This document shows, in pieces, positions 1 through 7,711 of a stretch of DNA of 64,000 nucleotides. This DNA is from Vibrio sp. FE10 (lineage in GTDB: Bacteria > Pseudomonadota > Gammaproteobacteria > Enterobacterales > Vibrionaceae), in contig NZ_AP028068.1 of the NCBI RefSeq assembly GCF_030297155.1, forward strand, positions 558,001 through 622,000, written 5' to 3'. Under the pieces are notes generated by a model. It saw nothing but the letters and a program-made list of their open reading frames with translations, was not told the DNA's origin and ran no database searches. Positions within the stretch are counted from its first letter, which is position 1; each line of letters begins with the position of its first letter. Made by a program: the position numbers and the translations under genes.

Positions 1-23
1 TAGAAATTGTAAGAATCAAAAAA

Positions 24-54
24 AAACAGCCATCGATAATATCGATGGCTGTTT
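24..54 (-). terminator. Intrinsic terminator of the Lon-family gene
   Basis: A perfect 14-bp inverted repeat (24-37 with 41-54) closes a 3-base loop. On the minus strand it is followed by a run of seven T, so it fits a Rho-independent terminator for the protease gene that ends at 102. The plus-strand side also has a T-rich tail (cgtttt), so it may work in both directions. Confidence 0.85.
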
Positions 55-71
55 CGTTTTACGGTTAACTG

Positions 72-101
72 TTATTTAGCTAATTGACGTAAAGCGTTAA
101 G
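72..101 (-). other. In-frame C-terminal extension behind the amber stop
   Basis: Reading on in the same frame past the TAG of the Lon-family gene gives LNALRQLAK and then TAA. This repeats the last residues before the TAG (LNALRK), so the two sides of the stop look like a short tandem duplication with an amber codon at the joint. Whether the extra nine residues are ever translated cannot be told from the sequence. Confidence 0.6.
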
Positions 102-2462
102 CTATTTACGCAGAGCATTGAGCTTAGCTTGAGCGATACCAAAGATAGTATCGATAGGATAGCTCCCTTCATCGCTCGCTTCACCTGCTGCTTTGCCCGT
201 GAACAGCTCAATCGCTTCTGTCACATGGTCAATCGCCCAGATGTTGAACTCGCCCTTTTCAACCGCTTTAACGATGTCACTGCGCAGCATCAGATTGTGA
301 ACGTTAGAGCGCGGAATAATCACCCCTTGCTCATTTGAACGTCCTTTGATTTCACACACATCAAAGAAACCTTCAATTTTCTCGTTCACACCACCAATTG
401 GTTGAGATTCACCAAATTGGTTCATCGAGCCAGTAATTGCGATGTCTTGACGGTTCGGCTGCTTAGAAAAAGCAGACACTACCGCACAGAACTCGGCCAT
501 ACTCGCACTGTCCCCGTCCACGCCACCATACGATTGCTCGAAGGTGATATTAGTCGTAAGTGGTACTTTCGCTGTCTTACCAAATACCGAAGAAAGATAA
601 GCCGATAAGATCATCACCCCTTTAGAGTGAATGCTGCCACCTAGGTCTACGTTTCTTTCGATATCAATCACTTCACCATCACCGTAAGCTGTAGTGGCAG
701 TAATTCGGTTCGGTGCACCAAACATATGATCGGTTGTGCTGAGTACCGACAGAGCATTCACTTGCCCAACCGCCTGACCATCAACATGGATTAGCGTTGT
801 TCCGTTAGTGAAGGTTTCCATTACGCTGTCTTGCAGTCGTCCGACACGCATCTGTTGATTAGACAATGCTTGGTCAACGTGAGTAGAACGAATCAGATTC
901 GATTTCGCCCCTCTCGCGACGTAGTTAGACTCACGAAGCAGGTTCGCAATGTGTGCCGAATGCAACGATAGCTTGCCTTGGTCACCGGCCTGACGTGAGC
1001 TGTGCTCAATGATGCGAGCAATCGCTTTGCGATCACAATGCAGCATATTGTTGTCGTGCACGATACTCGAAATGAAGCGTGCGTAATGCATTTCAGAATC
1101 CGCAGTACGCTTCATCTCATCTTCAAAATCGGCCGTCACACGGAACAGTTCACCAAACTCCGCATCGTAATGCTGCAGCAATTGGTAAGTGCGGTAATCA
1201 CCAAACAGAATGATTTTCACATCCAATGGAATCGGTTCTGGATCAAGCGATACTGCGCCCGTTAGGGTCACCTCTTTTTCCAATGAAGCAAAGCTCAATT
1301 GACGTGAACGTAGCGCACGTTTAAGCCCTTCCCATACATACGGTTGTTCTAACACTTTCACCGCATCCATCAGCAATACGCCGCCATTAGCTCTGTGTAA
1401 GCTGCCTGCACGAATCAAAGAAAAATCGGTAAATACCGTGCCTTTGAATGTCGCCGTTTCGACATAACCAAACAGCGAGTGATAGTTCGGATTCTCTTCG
1501 ACAACAATCGGCAGAGACTGCTCTTTTTGGCTAACAATCACGTTCACTTTGTAACGACGTGGCATTTTCTTATCCAGAGAAGCCGTCGCGATTTCAGCTT
1601 GCTCAGTGCTCTCTTCTAAGAAGATATCAGCGTTTTCGACAATATCCTTACGCAATGCCGTGAGGTATTTTTTGATCTCTGGATATTGGCTGTAATCTTG
1701 CTTCAACTGCTTAACAAAGTGGGTAATCACATCCCTTGCCGTATCATCATTCAGCTTTTGAATTTTCTCTGTGTACGTCTCTTCAAGCTCGGTCAGTTCA
1801 CGAGAAATGGTTCGTAACCCCACTTCCAATCCATCGATGGTTTTGTCGAATTGATCTTGTTCTTCCGGCGAAAGCAAATCAAAGCTCTCTTCGGTATGAA
1901 GCTCCTCGCCGTTCATTGCAACAAACTGGTAATCGCCCTGAGTGGTAATCGTTAAGTTAATACCCTTTTCTTTCGCTTCTTGGCTAATGCTTTCTAGCGC
2001 TGCTTGCTGTTTGGCTGCCAGCTGGTTTTTAAGCCTATCAGCACGGCTAAAGTACATCTCGTTATCAAACGCAAGAGGCATACCTTTAAGCAATTTACGC
2101 ATCAATTTTTCGATATCTTGCTTTAAATTGCTGCCAACGCCGCTCGGTAACTTGAGCACTTTAGGTGTACGAATGTCTTCAAAATTCGCGATGTAACACC
2201 AATCAAAAAGCTCCTCGACTTCTTGAGGGTGACGGTTGAGATAACGCAAGATCATAGTGCGTTTACCTAAACCATTGCGTCCTATCGCGTAAATGTTGTA
2301 ACCCTTTTCCTTAATTGACATCGCGAACTCAACGGCTTTTTGCGCCCGTTCTTGCCCGACGATCTCGTCAATTGGAGCCAGTTCTTTGGTCGACTTGCAG
2401 GGTAGCTTCTCTAGCTCTGCTACCTGATACAGCTGTTCTGTATTGAGTCTTTGAATCGCCAT
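102..2462 (-). CDS. Lon-family (S16) AAA+ protease, LonP/YcbZ-like
   Basis: Predicted cytoplasmic ATP-dependent serine protease of 786 residues. The N-terminal part has a nucleotide-binding loop (GRNGLGKRT, about residues 61-69) and the middle is helical and charged. The C-terminal S16 domain carries the catalytic dyad: Ser652 in GDSASM and Lys695 in VNEKIEG, 43 residues apart as in Lon. The protein lacks the N-terminal LAN domain of classical Lon and resembles the larger LonP/YcbZ group often found in vibrios; its substrates are unknown. The start ATG is preceded by a good ribosome site (ggaggc). Just before the amber stop the ending LNALRK is followed in frame by LNALRQLAK and a second stop, so the 3' end seems to have been altered. 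Family assignment is secure; physiological role is inferred. Confidence 0.92.
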   Translation of the reverse strand: MAIQRLNTEQLYQVAELEKLPCKSTKELAPIDEIVGQERAQKAVEFAMSIKEKGYNIYAIGRNGLGKRTMILRYLNRHPQEVEELFDWCYIANFEDIRTPKVLKLPSGVGSNLKQDIEKLMRKLLKGMPLAFDNEMYFSRADRLKNQLAAKQQAALESISQEAKEKGINLTITTQGDYQFVAMNGEELHTEESFDLLSPEEQDQFDKTIDGLEVGLRTISRELTELEETYTEKIQKLNDDTARDVITHFVKQLKQDYSQYPEIKKYLTALRKDIVENADIFLEESTEQAEIATASLDKKMPRRYKVNVIVSQKEQSLPIVVEENPNYHSLFGYVETATFKGTVFTDFSLIRAGSLHRANGGVLLMDAVKVLEQPYVWEGLKRALRSRQLSFASLEKEVTLTGAVSLDPEPIPLDVKIILFGDYRTYQLLQHYDAEFGELFRVTADFEDEMKRTADSEMHYARFISSIVHDNNMLHCDRKAIARIIEHSSRQAGDQGKLSLHSAHIANLLRESNYVARGAKSNLIRSTHVDQALSNQQMRVGRLQDSVMETFTNGTTLIHVDGQAVGQVNALSVLSTTDHMFGAPNRITATTAYGDGEVIDIERNVDLGGSIHSKGVMILSAYLSSVFGKTAKVPLTTNITFEQSYGGVDGDSASMAEFCAVVSAFSKQPNRQDIAITGSMNQFGESQPIGGVNEKIEGFFDVCEIKGRSNEQGVIIPRSNVHNLMLRSDIVKAVEKGEFNIWAIDHVTEAIELFTGKAAGEASDEGSYPIDTIFGIAQAKLNALRK

Positions 2463-2652
2463 GGCCGCCTCCTTAGTCCTTTATTACTTGGGTGTAGATA
2501 AAATCAGTGTAGATGTAATTTCCTATAAATTTAGTGACTTACGCAACATCGCTGTTCAACTGAACAAATAACACACAATTTGAGCCGATTATTAAGAATA
2601 AAGGGTTATTTTATTTACCAACCTAACATGTAAATGATTTTAATTTGCAATT

Positions 2653-2671
2653 GATAATAAATATCATTAAC
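2653..2671. promoter_or_regulatory. Fur-box-like site upstream of the TPR/ABC operon
   Basis: The 19-mer gataataaatatcattaac matches 15 of 19 positions of the classical Fur consensus (GATAATGATAATCATTATC) and is itself nearly palindromic. It lies 33 bases before the ATG at 2704 and just upstream of a -10-like tattataaat, a position where Fur would block transcription. Iron control of the two downstream genes is inferred from this site only. Confidence 0.6.
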
Positions 2672-2703
2672 ATTTCCTGATATTATAAATTGAGGATGTG
2701 GAT

Positions 2704-3198
2704 ATGGAAATTGAACGATGCTGGATGCACTACCTAAAAGCTGAACAGTTAATGGAACAAGGTCACTGGCCTGAAGCACAACGCCTTTATGGTGATGTTC
2801 TCAATTCTCTTCCTCACCACATCCAAGACGCGGCGTACCAAAGCGACATCAAACCCTGTCAGTTTGCTTGTCTATTGGCAGGGCTTAGGGACGCAAGCGT
2901 AGCTCAATCCGAAATTCTTAACCGTCAGGGGCTACAACAACAAGCCTTCGACACATTGAATCAGTCATACGCGCTGATGCAGTTTATCTCTTTAGAAAAT
3001 ACTGAACTGATTCAACGGACTTATTCACTACTGGAAAAGCAAAGTGAAGACCTACTCAATCACTTGATCGCTTTTTGCAGTGCTCAGCGCAGCTCACATT
3101 GGATGCTCGAGCTAGAACAAATTCAGCGTGCTCATCACCATTTTGGGCAGCTTAAAACAACGTCAGAAGTTCAATCTTCACCTAATGTCTTAAATTGA
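2704..3198 (+). CDS. Small TPR-like protein of unknown function
   Basis: Encodes about 164 residues, predicted cytoplasmic, with no signal peptide or membrane segment. Residues 7-30 resemble one tetratricopeptide unit (YLKAEQLMEQGHWPEAQRLY), and a second helical pair around 75-95 (QAFDTLNQSYALM) has a similar pattern, so it is probably an all-helical adaptor. The ATG at 2704 is preferred over the GTG at 2698 because gagg at 2692-2695 is 8 bases from the ATG but only 2 from the GTG. It ends 12 bases before the double-ATPase ABC gene and shares its Fur-box-like promoter, so the two are probably co-transcribed. The specific function is not recognised. Confidence 0.8.
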   Translation: MEIERCWMHYLKAEQLMEQGHWPEAQRLYGDVLNSLPHHIQDAAYQSDIKPCQFACLLAGLRDASVAQSEILNRQGLQQQAFDTLNQSYALMQFISLENTELIQRTYSLLEKQSEDLLNHLIAFCSAQRSSHWMLELEQIQRAHHHFGQLKTTSEVQSSPNVLN

Positions 3199-3210
3199 TA
3201 AGGATATATC

Positions 3211-4839
3211 ATGTCGGACCGGGCCATTCTCAAAGTCAATAACCTCTCCGTTAGCTTCACAACCAATGATGGAATCATTGATGCGGTAAAAAAGGTTAAC
3301 TTTACCCTTAACTCCAGCGAAACCTTGGCCATTGTTGGTGAATCGGGTTCAGGTAAATCAGTCTCTTCCAACGCACTGATGCGTTTGCTTCCTGATAACG
3401 CCATTATTGACCCTCAATCTCAAATAGAGTTTGAAGGACAATCGATACTCGAAAAAACAGAACGCCAAATGCAGTCAATTCGGGGCGATAGAATCGGCAT
3501 GATCTTTCAAGAGCCGATGACCTCTTTGAACCCATATCTGCGTGTAGGTATTCAAGTAGCTGAGGCCATCATGTGCCACCGTAAGGTATCGAAGTCAAAG
3601 GCCAAACAGCGCGTACTTGAGCTGTTTGAGCTTGTTCATCTGCCAATGCCAGAGCAAGCCTACACTAAGTATCCTCACGAGTTTTCTGGTGGTCAGCTGC
3701 AACGCATCATGATCGCAATGGCCTTGATTAATGAGCCCGATATTTTGATTGCCGACGAACCGACTACGGCATTAGATGTGACGGTTCAGGCGGAAGTGCT
3801 CTCTTTGATCAAAGAGATTCAAAGCAAGATGGGCATGGCGATTTTGTTTATCACCCATGACCTTGGCGTAGTAAAACACTTTGCAGACCGTGTTCTGGTG
3901 ATGTGTAAAGGTGAACTGGTTGAAGAAGGGGTAACTCAAGCCTTATTCGAAAACCCAAGACACGACTACACCCGCATGCTGATCAACTCGATTCCGAAAG
4001 GTGCTAAGGCTCCTGTTGAGGCATCAGCTCCAGAACTATTATGTGCTGACGACATCCGAGTTCAATTCTTGGTTAAATCACACTTCATCAAGAGCAAAAA
4101 CCAGTACTTCGAAGCCGTAAAAGGCATTTCGTTGAACCTTAAACAGGGCGAAACCTTGGGTATTGTTGGTGAATCTGGATCAGGAAAATCAACACTGGGA
4201 CGAGCGTTAATCGGCTTGCTGCCAAGTACCGGACGTATTGTTTATAAAGGCCAAGATGTCAGTTTATTAACCGACAAAGAACGCCATAAACTCAAGAAAG
4301 ATGTACAAATGGTATTCCAAGACCCTTATGGCTCTTTGTCACCACGTATGACAGTTGGGGAGATCATCACCGAAGGCTTAACGGTGCATCAACCTCAACT
4401 CTCTAAGAAAGAACGATTGGAACGAGCACGCAAAGCGCTGATTGAAGTACGTCTAGAACCGAATTCAATTAACCGTTATCCGCATGAATTTTCTGGCGGA
4501 CAAAGACAACGTATCGCGATTGCTCGCGCGCTGATTCTTGAACCTTCTTTTATCTTGCTGGATGAACCAACCTCAGCGCTCGATCGCTCAGTGCAACTGA
4601 CCGTGATTGACCTGTTGAAAGACATTCAAACCAAGCACAACATCGGTTTCCTTTTCATCAGCCATGACCTCTCGGTAGTGAAAGCACTTTCGGATCGTGT
4701 TTTAGTGATGCAGAAAGGAGAAGTGATGGAAGAAGGCTCTGCGGAAGATATTTTCAACAACCCGAAAAATGACTACACCAAGAAATTGATTGAGGCGTCA
4801 TTCGACTTAGAAAATAAATCGAAAAAAAATGCCGCTTAA
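3211..4839 (+). CDS. Tandem ABC ATPase (peptide/nickel type, YejF/OppDF-like)
   Basis: A 542-residue protein with two complete nucleotide-binding domains of the oligopeptide importer class. Walker A motifs (GESGSGKS) occur near residues 43 and 325, the signatures are FSGGQLQR and FSGGQRQR, and the Walker B motifs are ILIADEPTT and FILLDEPTS. Fused OppD-OppF arrangements like YejF normally energise a pair of DppB/C-type permeases for short peptides or similar small molecules. No permease or binding-protein gene is adjacent, so it is an orphan here. A ribosome site (aagga) precedes the ATG, and a hairpin terminator follows at 4948. The substrate is unknown; the Fur-like box upstream hints at an iron-related cargo. 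Confidence 0.9.
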   Translation: MSDRAILKVNNLSVSFTTNDGIIDAVKKVNFTLNSSETLAIVGESGSGKSVSSNALMRLLPDNAIIDPQSQIEFEGQSILEKTERQMQSIRGDRIGMIFQEPMTSLNPYLRVGIQVAEAIMCHRKVSKSKAKQRVLELFELVHLPMPEQAYTKYPHEFSGGQLQRIMIAMALINEPDILIADEPTTALDVTVQAEVLSLIKEIQSKMGMAILFITHDLGVVKHFADRVLVMCKGELVEEGVTQALFENPRHDYTRMLINSIPKGAKAPVEASAPELLCADDIRVQFLVKSHFIKSKNQYFEAVKGISLNLKQGETLGIVGESGSGKSTLGRALIGLLPSTGRIVYKGQDVSLLTDKERHKLKKDVQMVFQDPYGSLSPRMTVGEIITEGLTVHQPQLSKKERLERARKALIEVRLEPNSINRYPHEFSGGQRQRIAIARALILEPSFILLDEPTSALDRSVQLTVIDLLKDIQTKHNIGFLFISHDLSVVKALSDRVLVMQKGEVMEEGSAEDIFNNPKNDYTKKLIEASFDLENKSKKNAA

Positions 4840-4947
4840 ATTGAACTAATTAACATTAACAGCGTCTTATAAGTACATTCTGAATAATCTCCTAATGGAT
4901 TGAAATCTAGAATGGATATAGCAAAACTGGTTTGGCCGCCAAAAGAG

Positions 4948-4971
4948 AAATGTCGCATGGATGCGACATTT
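4948..4971 (+). terminator. Intrinsic terminator after the tandem ABC ATPase
   Basis: An 11-bp perfect stem (4948-4958 with 4961-4971) with a 2-base centre is followed by ttttcgttt. It lies about 110 bases behind the ATPase stop codon. Confidence 0.8.
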
Positions 4972-5212
4972 TTCGTTTCTGGCGTATATGAAAAATCAAC
5001 TCAGTGATTCGAACCAATGATTATGAAGGTTTGCTAAAATTGACTGGCTTTAAACAGGGTTAGCTGGTCGTCGGATCATAGTCGCAGAACGGCTTCGTTA
5101 AACTCGTTATTGGACAGGAAGGTGTCAACGATTCCCCTAAATTAGCAATTCATAGATAACTATGCTTTTTCAAATATTGAAAATCATGCTCTCTAATGCC
5201 TTTCAATAAAAA
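4972..5212. other. Non-coding gap between the ABC ATPase and endonuclease genes
   Basis: Between the two convergent genes (4840-5279) only the two terminators are recognisable. The 240 bases between them contain no ORF with a ribosome site and no repeat that I can identify. Confidence 0.6.
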
Positions 5213-5234
5213 AGCCCAAACAAAGGCTTGGGCT
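5213..5234 (-). terminator. Intrinsic terminator of the endonuclease gene
   Basis: A 7-bp stem (agcccaa, 5213-5219, with ttgggct, 5228-5234) is preceded on the plus strand by six A, giving a U-run in the minus-strand transcript that comes from the endonuclease gene ending at 5280. Confidence 0.75.
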
Positions 5235-5279
5235 CAATTCAATAATCATGAAGCCATTGTAATGTTGGTTATATTCCGT

Positions 5280-6896
5280 TTAATTTCCCCAGATCTGGCT
5301 GACAAACTCTGGATGGTCAATAAACGGGTTACGATTTCCTTGGAAATCATGTACCGCTTGGTTTCGGTTGATTTCTTTTTGGTTTACTGGGTCTTCAGAA
5401 TGCCAGCGTTTGAGCATAGTCAGTAGCCAAGGTTCAAACACGGTTGTGTTGGTTCCATCCAGAACGGCATCAGAGCTTGTAGAGTTACCTTCCCAGCTCG
5501 CGATTTCATTTTCATAGCGTGTTGCCATGTAAAAATATGCTCTTGCGAAATCACCTTTAAACTCATCAATTGGCTCAAATACCGTACCCACATAACCAAG
5601 AGAGCTCGCTGCACTGCCTAGTTTAGAGCCATTGCTTGATGTGTATGTTGCACTGCTCACTTCACCAAATGGCCAGTTACTGCGTTTCGAGTTAACGTAG
5701 CCGTCAGTGGCAAATAAATGGTGACCGTCAGAGTTCATTGGCTCAACTTTCCCACCAAACCAGCTTTTCGGGAAAGAGTGCTCACGGTTGTAACAATCAC
5801 CTTCTTTGCTGTACTGACCGCATTGATCAGTCACCTTAGTGAATTGGATTGAATCTGAGCCAGAAGGCTTCTCTGAATACATATCGAGAATCGATCCATC
5901 TGTCTCATAGTATGCGTCTAGATCAGCCTCAGATACCAATGTCCAAATAGCGGTGTAACCCTGACTACTATGGTTATCAATAATTTGATACAAGGCCGTT
6001 TTTAACGTAAAGCCCGTTTTTCCTTCTGCGTCTTTGTAATAATCGCCTAACACTGGTGGTTCAGTTGGTGGTGTAGTTGAGCCACCAATCGTAAATTCTG
6101 TACTCTGACTTGCTTGGAAATCACCACCAGATGCCACAACGGTTCCGTTTACCGACAAACTGTATGAACCATTCCCCACACTGCAGCACATTCCATCTCC
6201 ATAAGAATCTGAGACTTCTAGGATGTAGCTACCATCCGCTAAACACATTTCCACTTCATTGATGGTGTTATTTTGATAGTCTGAACCAGAATAAAGAGTT
6301 TGAGAAACTGAGTTTTTGAGAGACCAACTGGTTTCAGAACCATAGTTATCCGTCACTAGCGTGAGTGCGGCACTTGTGTTATTGCAGCTTTGTGTTGGTG
6401 GAGTCTCCGTAGGCTGAAAGTTATCTAAATACACCACTTCCGAACCATCAAAACCTGCATCATCATAAAATCGTACGCCCACAACGATATCTTTAGTGCT
6501 AGTAGCGCTGTACGAGTGAGTCAATGCTTGCCACTGATTCGTTAGACCATTATTCGAGTAGCCTAAATAGCCATCAACAAAAAGGCGAGCTTTCACGTTG
6601 CCTTCCGTGTGGTAAACATCGACAGAGAAATCGTAAATTTTCCCTTGTTCAACACTTATCGTTTGCAGAAAATCGGTATTACTTTGAGTGCCTGTATTCA
6701 CTGTTACTTGCGCAGAGAAACTGCCGTTATTAACAGGAACGTTAGAGGGTGAAACTGCAATGCCGGAGTCAATCACACTCCATCCAGATGGTACGTTTCC
6801 TTCCCAGTTTTCGAAACTTCCATTTTGCATTTGCGCATGCGCACTCGCTGAACAAAGTAATACAACACCACTTAGTGTTATTATTCTATTTATCAT
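5280..6896 (-). CDS. Secreted modular endonuclease I (EndA/Vvn-like nuclease)
   Basis: A 538-residue exported non-specific nuclease. Residues 1-21 form a signal peptide (cut likely after AHA). Residues 24-162 resemble a carbohydrate-binding beta-sandwich (NGSFENW start, YLDNFQP end). Residues 170-272 form a second Cys-containing module with the DNYGSETSW and SYGDGMCC motifs typical of secreted marine enzymes. Residues 285-538 are the endonuclease I domain: NREHSFPKSWFGG contains the general base His373, followed by DGHHLFATDGYVNSKRSNWP with metal-binding residues. Periplasmic relatives such as Vvn are only about 230 residues, so the two N-terminal modules are additions that suggest binding to a surface or polysaccharide-rich extracellular DNA. 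It could serve nutrient phosphate acquisition or escape from DNA traps; both are inferences. Confidence 0.92.
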   Translation of the reverse strand: MINRIITLSGVVLLCSASAHAQMQNGSFENWEGNVPSGWSVIDSGIAVSPSNVPVNNGSFSAQVTVNTGTQSNTDFLQTISVEQGKIYDFSVDVYHTEGNVKARLFVDGYLGYSNNGLTNQWQALTHSYSATSTKDIVVGVRFYDDAGFDGSEVVYLDNFQPTETPPTQSCNNTSAALTLVTDNYGSETSWSLKNSVSQTLYSGSDYQNNTINEVEMCLADGSYILEVSDSYGDGMCCSVGNGSYSLSVNGTVVASGGDFQASQSTEFTIGGSTTPPTEPPVLGDYYKDAEGKTGFTLKTALYQIIDNHSSQGYTAIWTLVSEADLDAYYETDGSILDMYSEKPSGSDSIQFTKVTDQCGQYSKEGDCYNREHSFPKSWFGGKVEPMNSDGHHLFATDGYVNSKRSNWPFGEVSSATYTSSNGSKLGSAASSLGYVGTVFEPIDEFKGDFARAYFYMATRYENEIASWEGNSTSSDAVLDGTNTTVFEPWLLTMLKRWHSEDPVNQKEINRNQAVHDFQGNRNPFIDHPEFVSQIWGN

Positions 6897-7711
6897 ATAA
6901 CCTTCTGTTTAATTAGATAAAAAATCAACTAAGCTTAGAAAGTAATCAAAAGATGAGTGGAGACATACATCACATTTAAAAATGTAAGTGTCATCATTTT
7001 TATTAATATATGTGATGTAAAATGATGTTGCATCGACCTGTTAAATACTTTCACACGCTAGATTATTGAAAAAAGGCTCATCTCGGCTTTGAGGGGAAAG
7101 CCACGATGAACCAAAAATCAGCACTTATCCACAAGCCTTGCCTATAGTAAATGTAACCTCAACTAAAGTTCGATCTCGCCCTTACCTAGCCAACTGAAAA
7201 TTATGCATATAATTCAGTTTGGTTCTAATTTCTAGTTGAAAACCGTGCAAGCACATATTGCTTCCGTCCCAAGGCTCGTCATCAATCAAAAATTCCTTTT
7301 ATTTCTATTTTATTCAATGAATTAGAAGTGGTTGAACAACATATTCGTGCGTAAGTGTGATTAAAGGTTAGTCTGTTGTGGATTAAAATATCTAGCTACA
7401 TTGTTGGAATTCTAGACATGAGGAAAAATAAGGCAAGTTGCAGGGTTTGAAACTGAGTTCAATCCATCTCTGGCTCACTTTGGGGCAATTATGAGTTACG
7501 AATGCCATTAGTGTCTGCCTTGTTCGCATAAATAAAAATATGGGAAAACTCTATATCAGTGGCCAGTTTTAGTGAACCACTACAAGCCCAAATATGGGTT
7601 CTAATGTAATGAATCAAAAATACTGCATTATTCACTGTTTCCTTTTACTGCATCTGCTATGATTAACCTATTGATATTAAACACTTTGTGATGTTTAGTG
7701 ATGGGAGTAAA
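6897..7711. other. Long AT-rich non-coding gap
   Basis: About 815 bases without a convincing gene. It must hold the promoter of the endonuclease gene near 6900-7000 and that of the DUF262 gene near 7650-7700. Apart from the minus-strand hairpin at 7075-7112 I see no repeats, no tRNA and no ORF with a ribosome site. It may contain an uncharacterised small RNA or decayed sequence. Confidence 0.55.
7075..7112 (-). terminator. Minus-strand hairpin with U-run inside the gene-free gap
   Basis: Bases 7075-7090 pair with 7097-7112. The pairing is better in minus-strand RNA, where two of the three mismatches become G-U pairs, and there the stem is followed by six U. This is the form of an intrinsic terminator, yet no annotated minus-strand gene lies directly upstream of it. 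Confidence 0.55.

Noticed and set aside
7441..7480. A T-arm-like stretch (gtttgaaactgagttcaatcc) that could be a tRNA or attachment-site remnant
   Set aside because: No acceptor, D or anticodon arm can be built around it and there is no integrase nearby.
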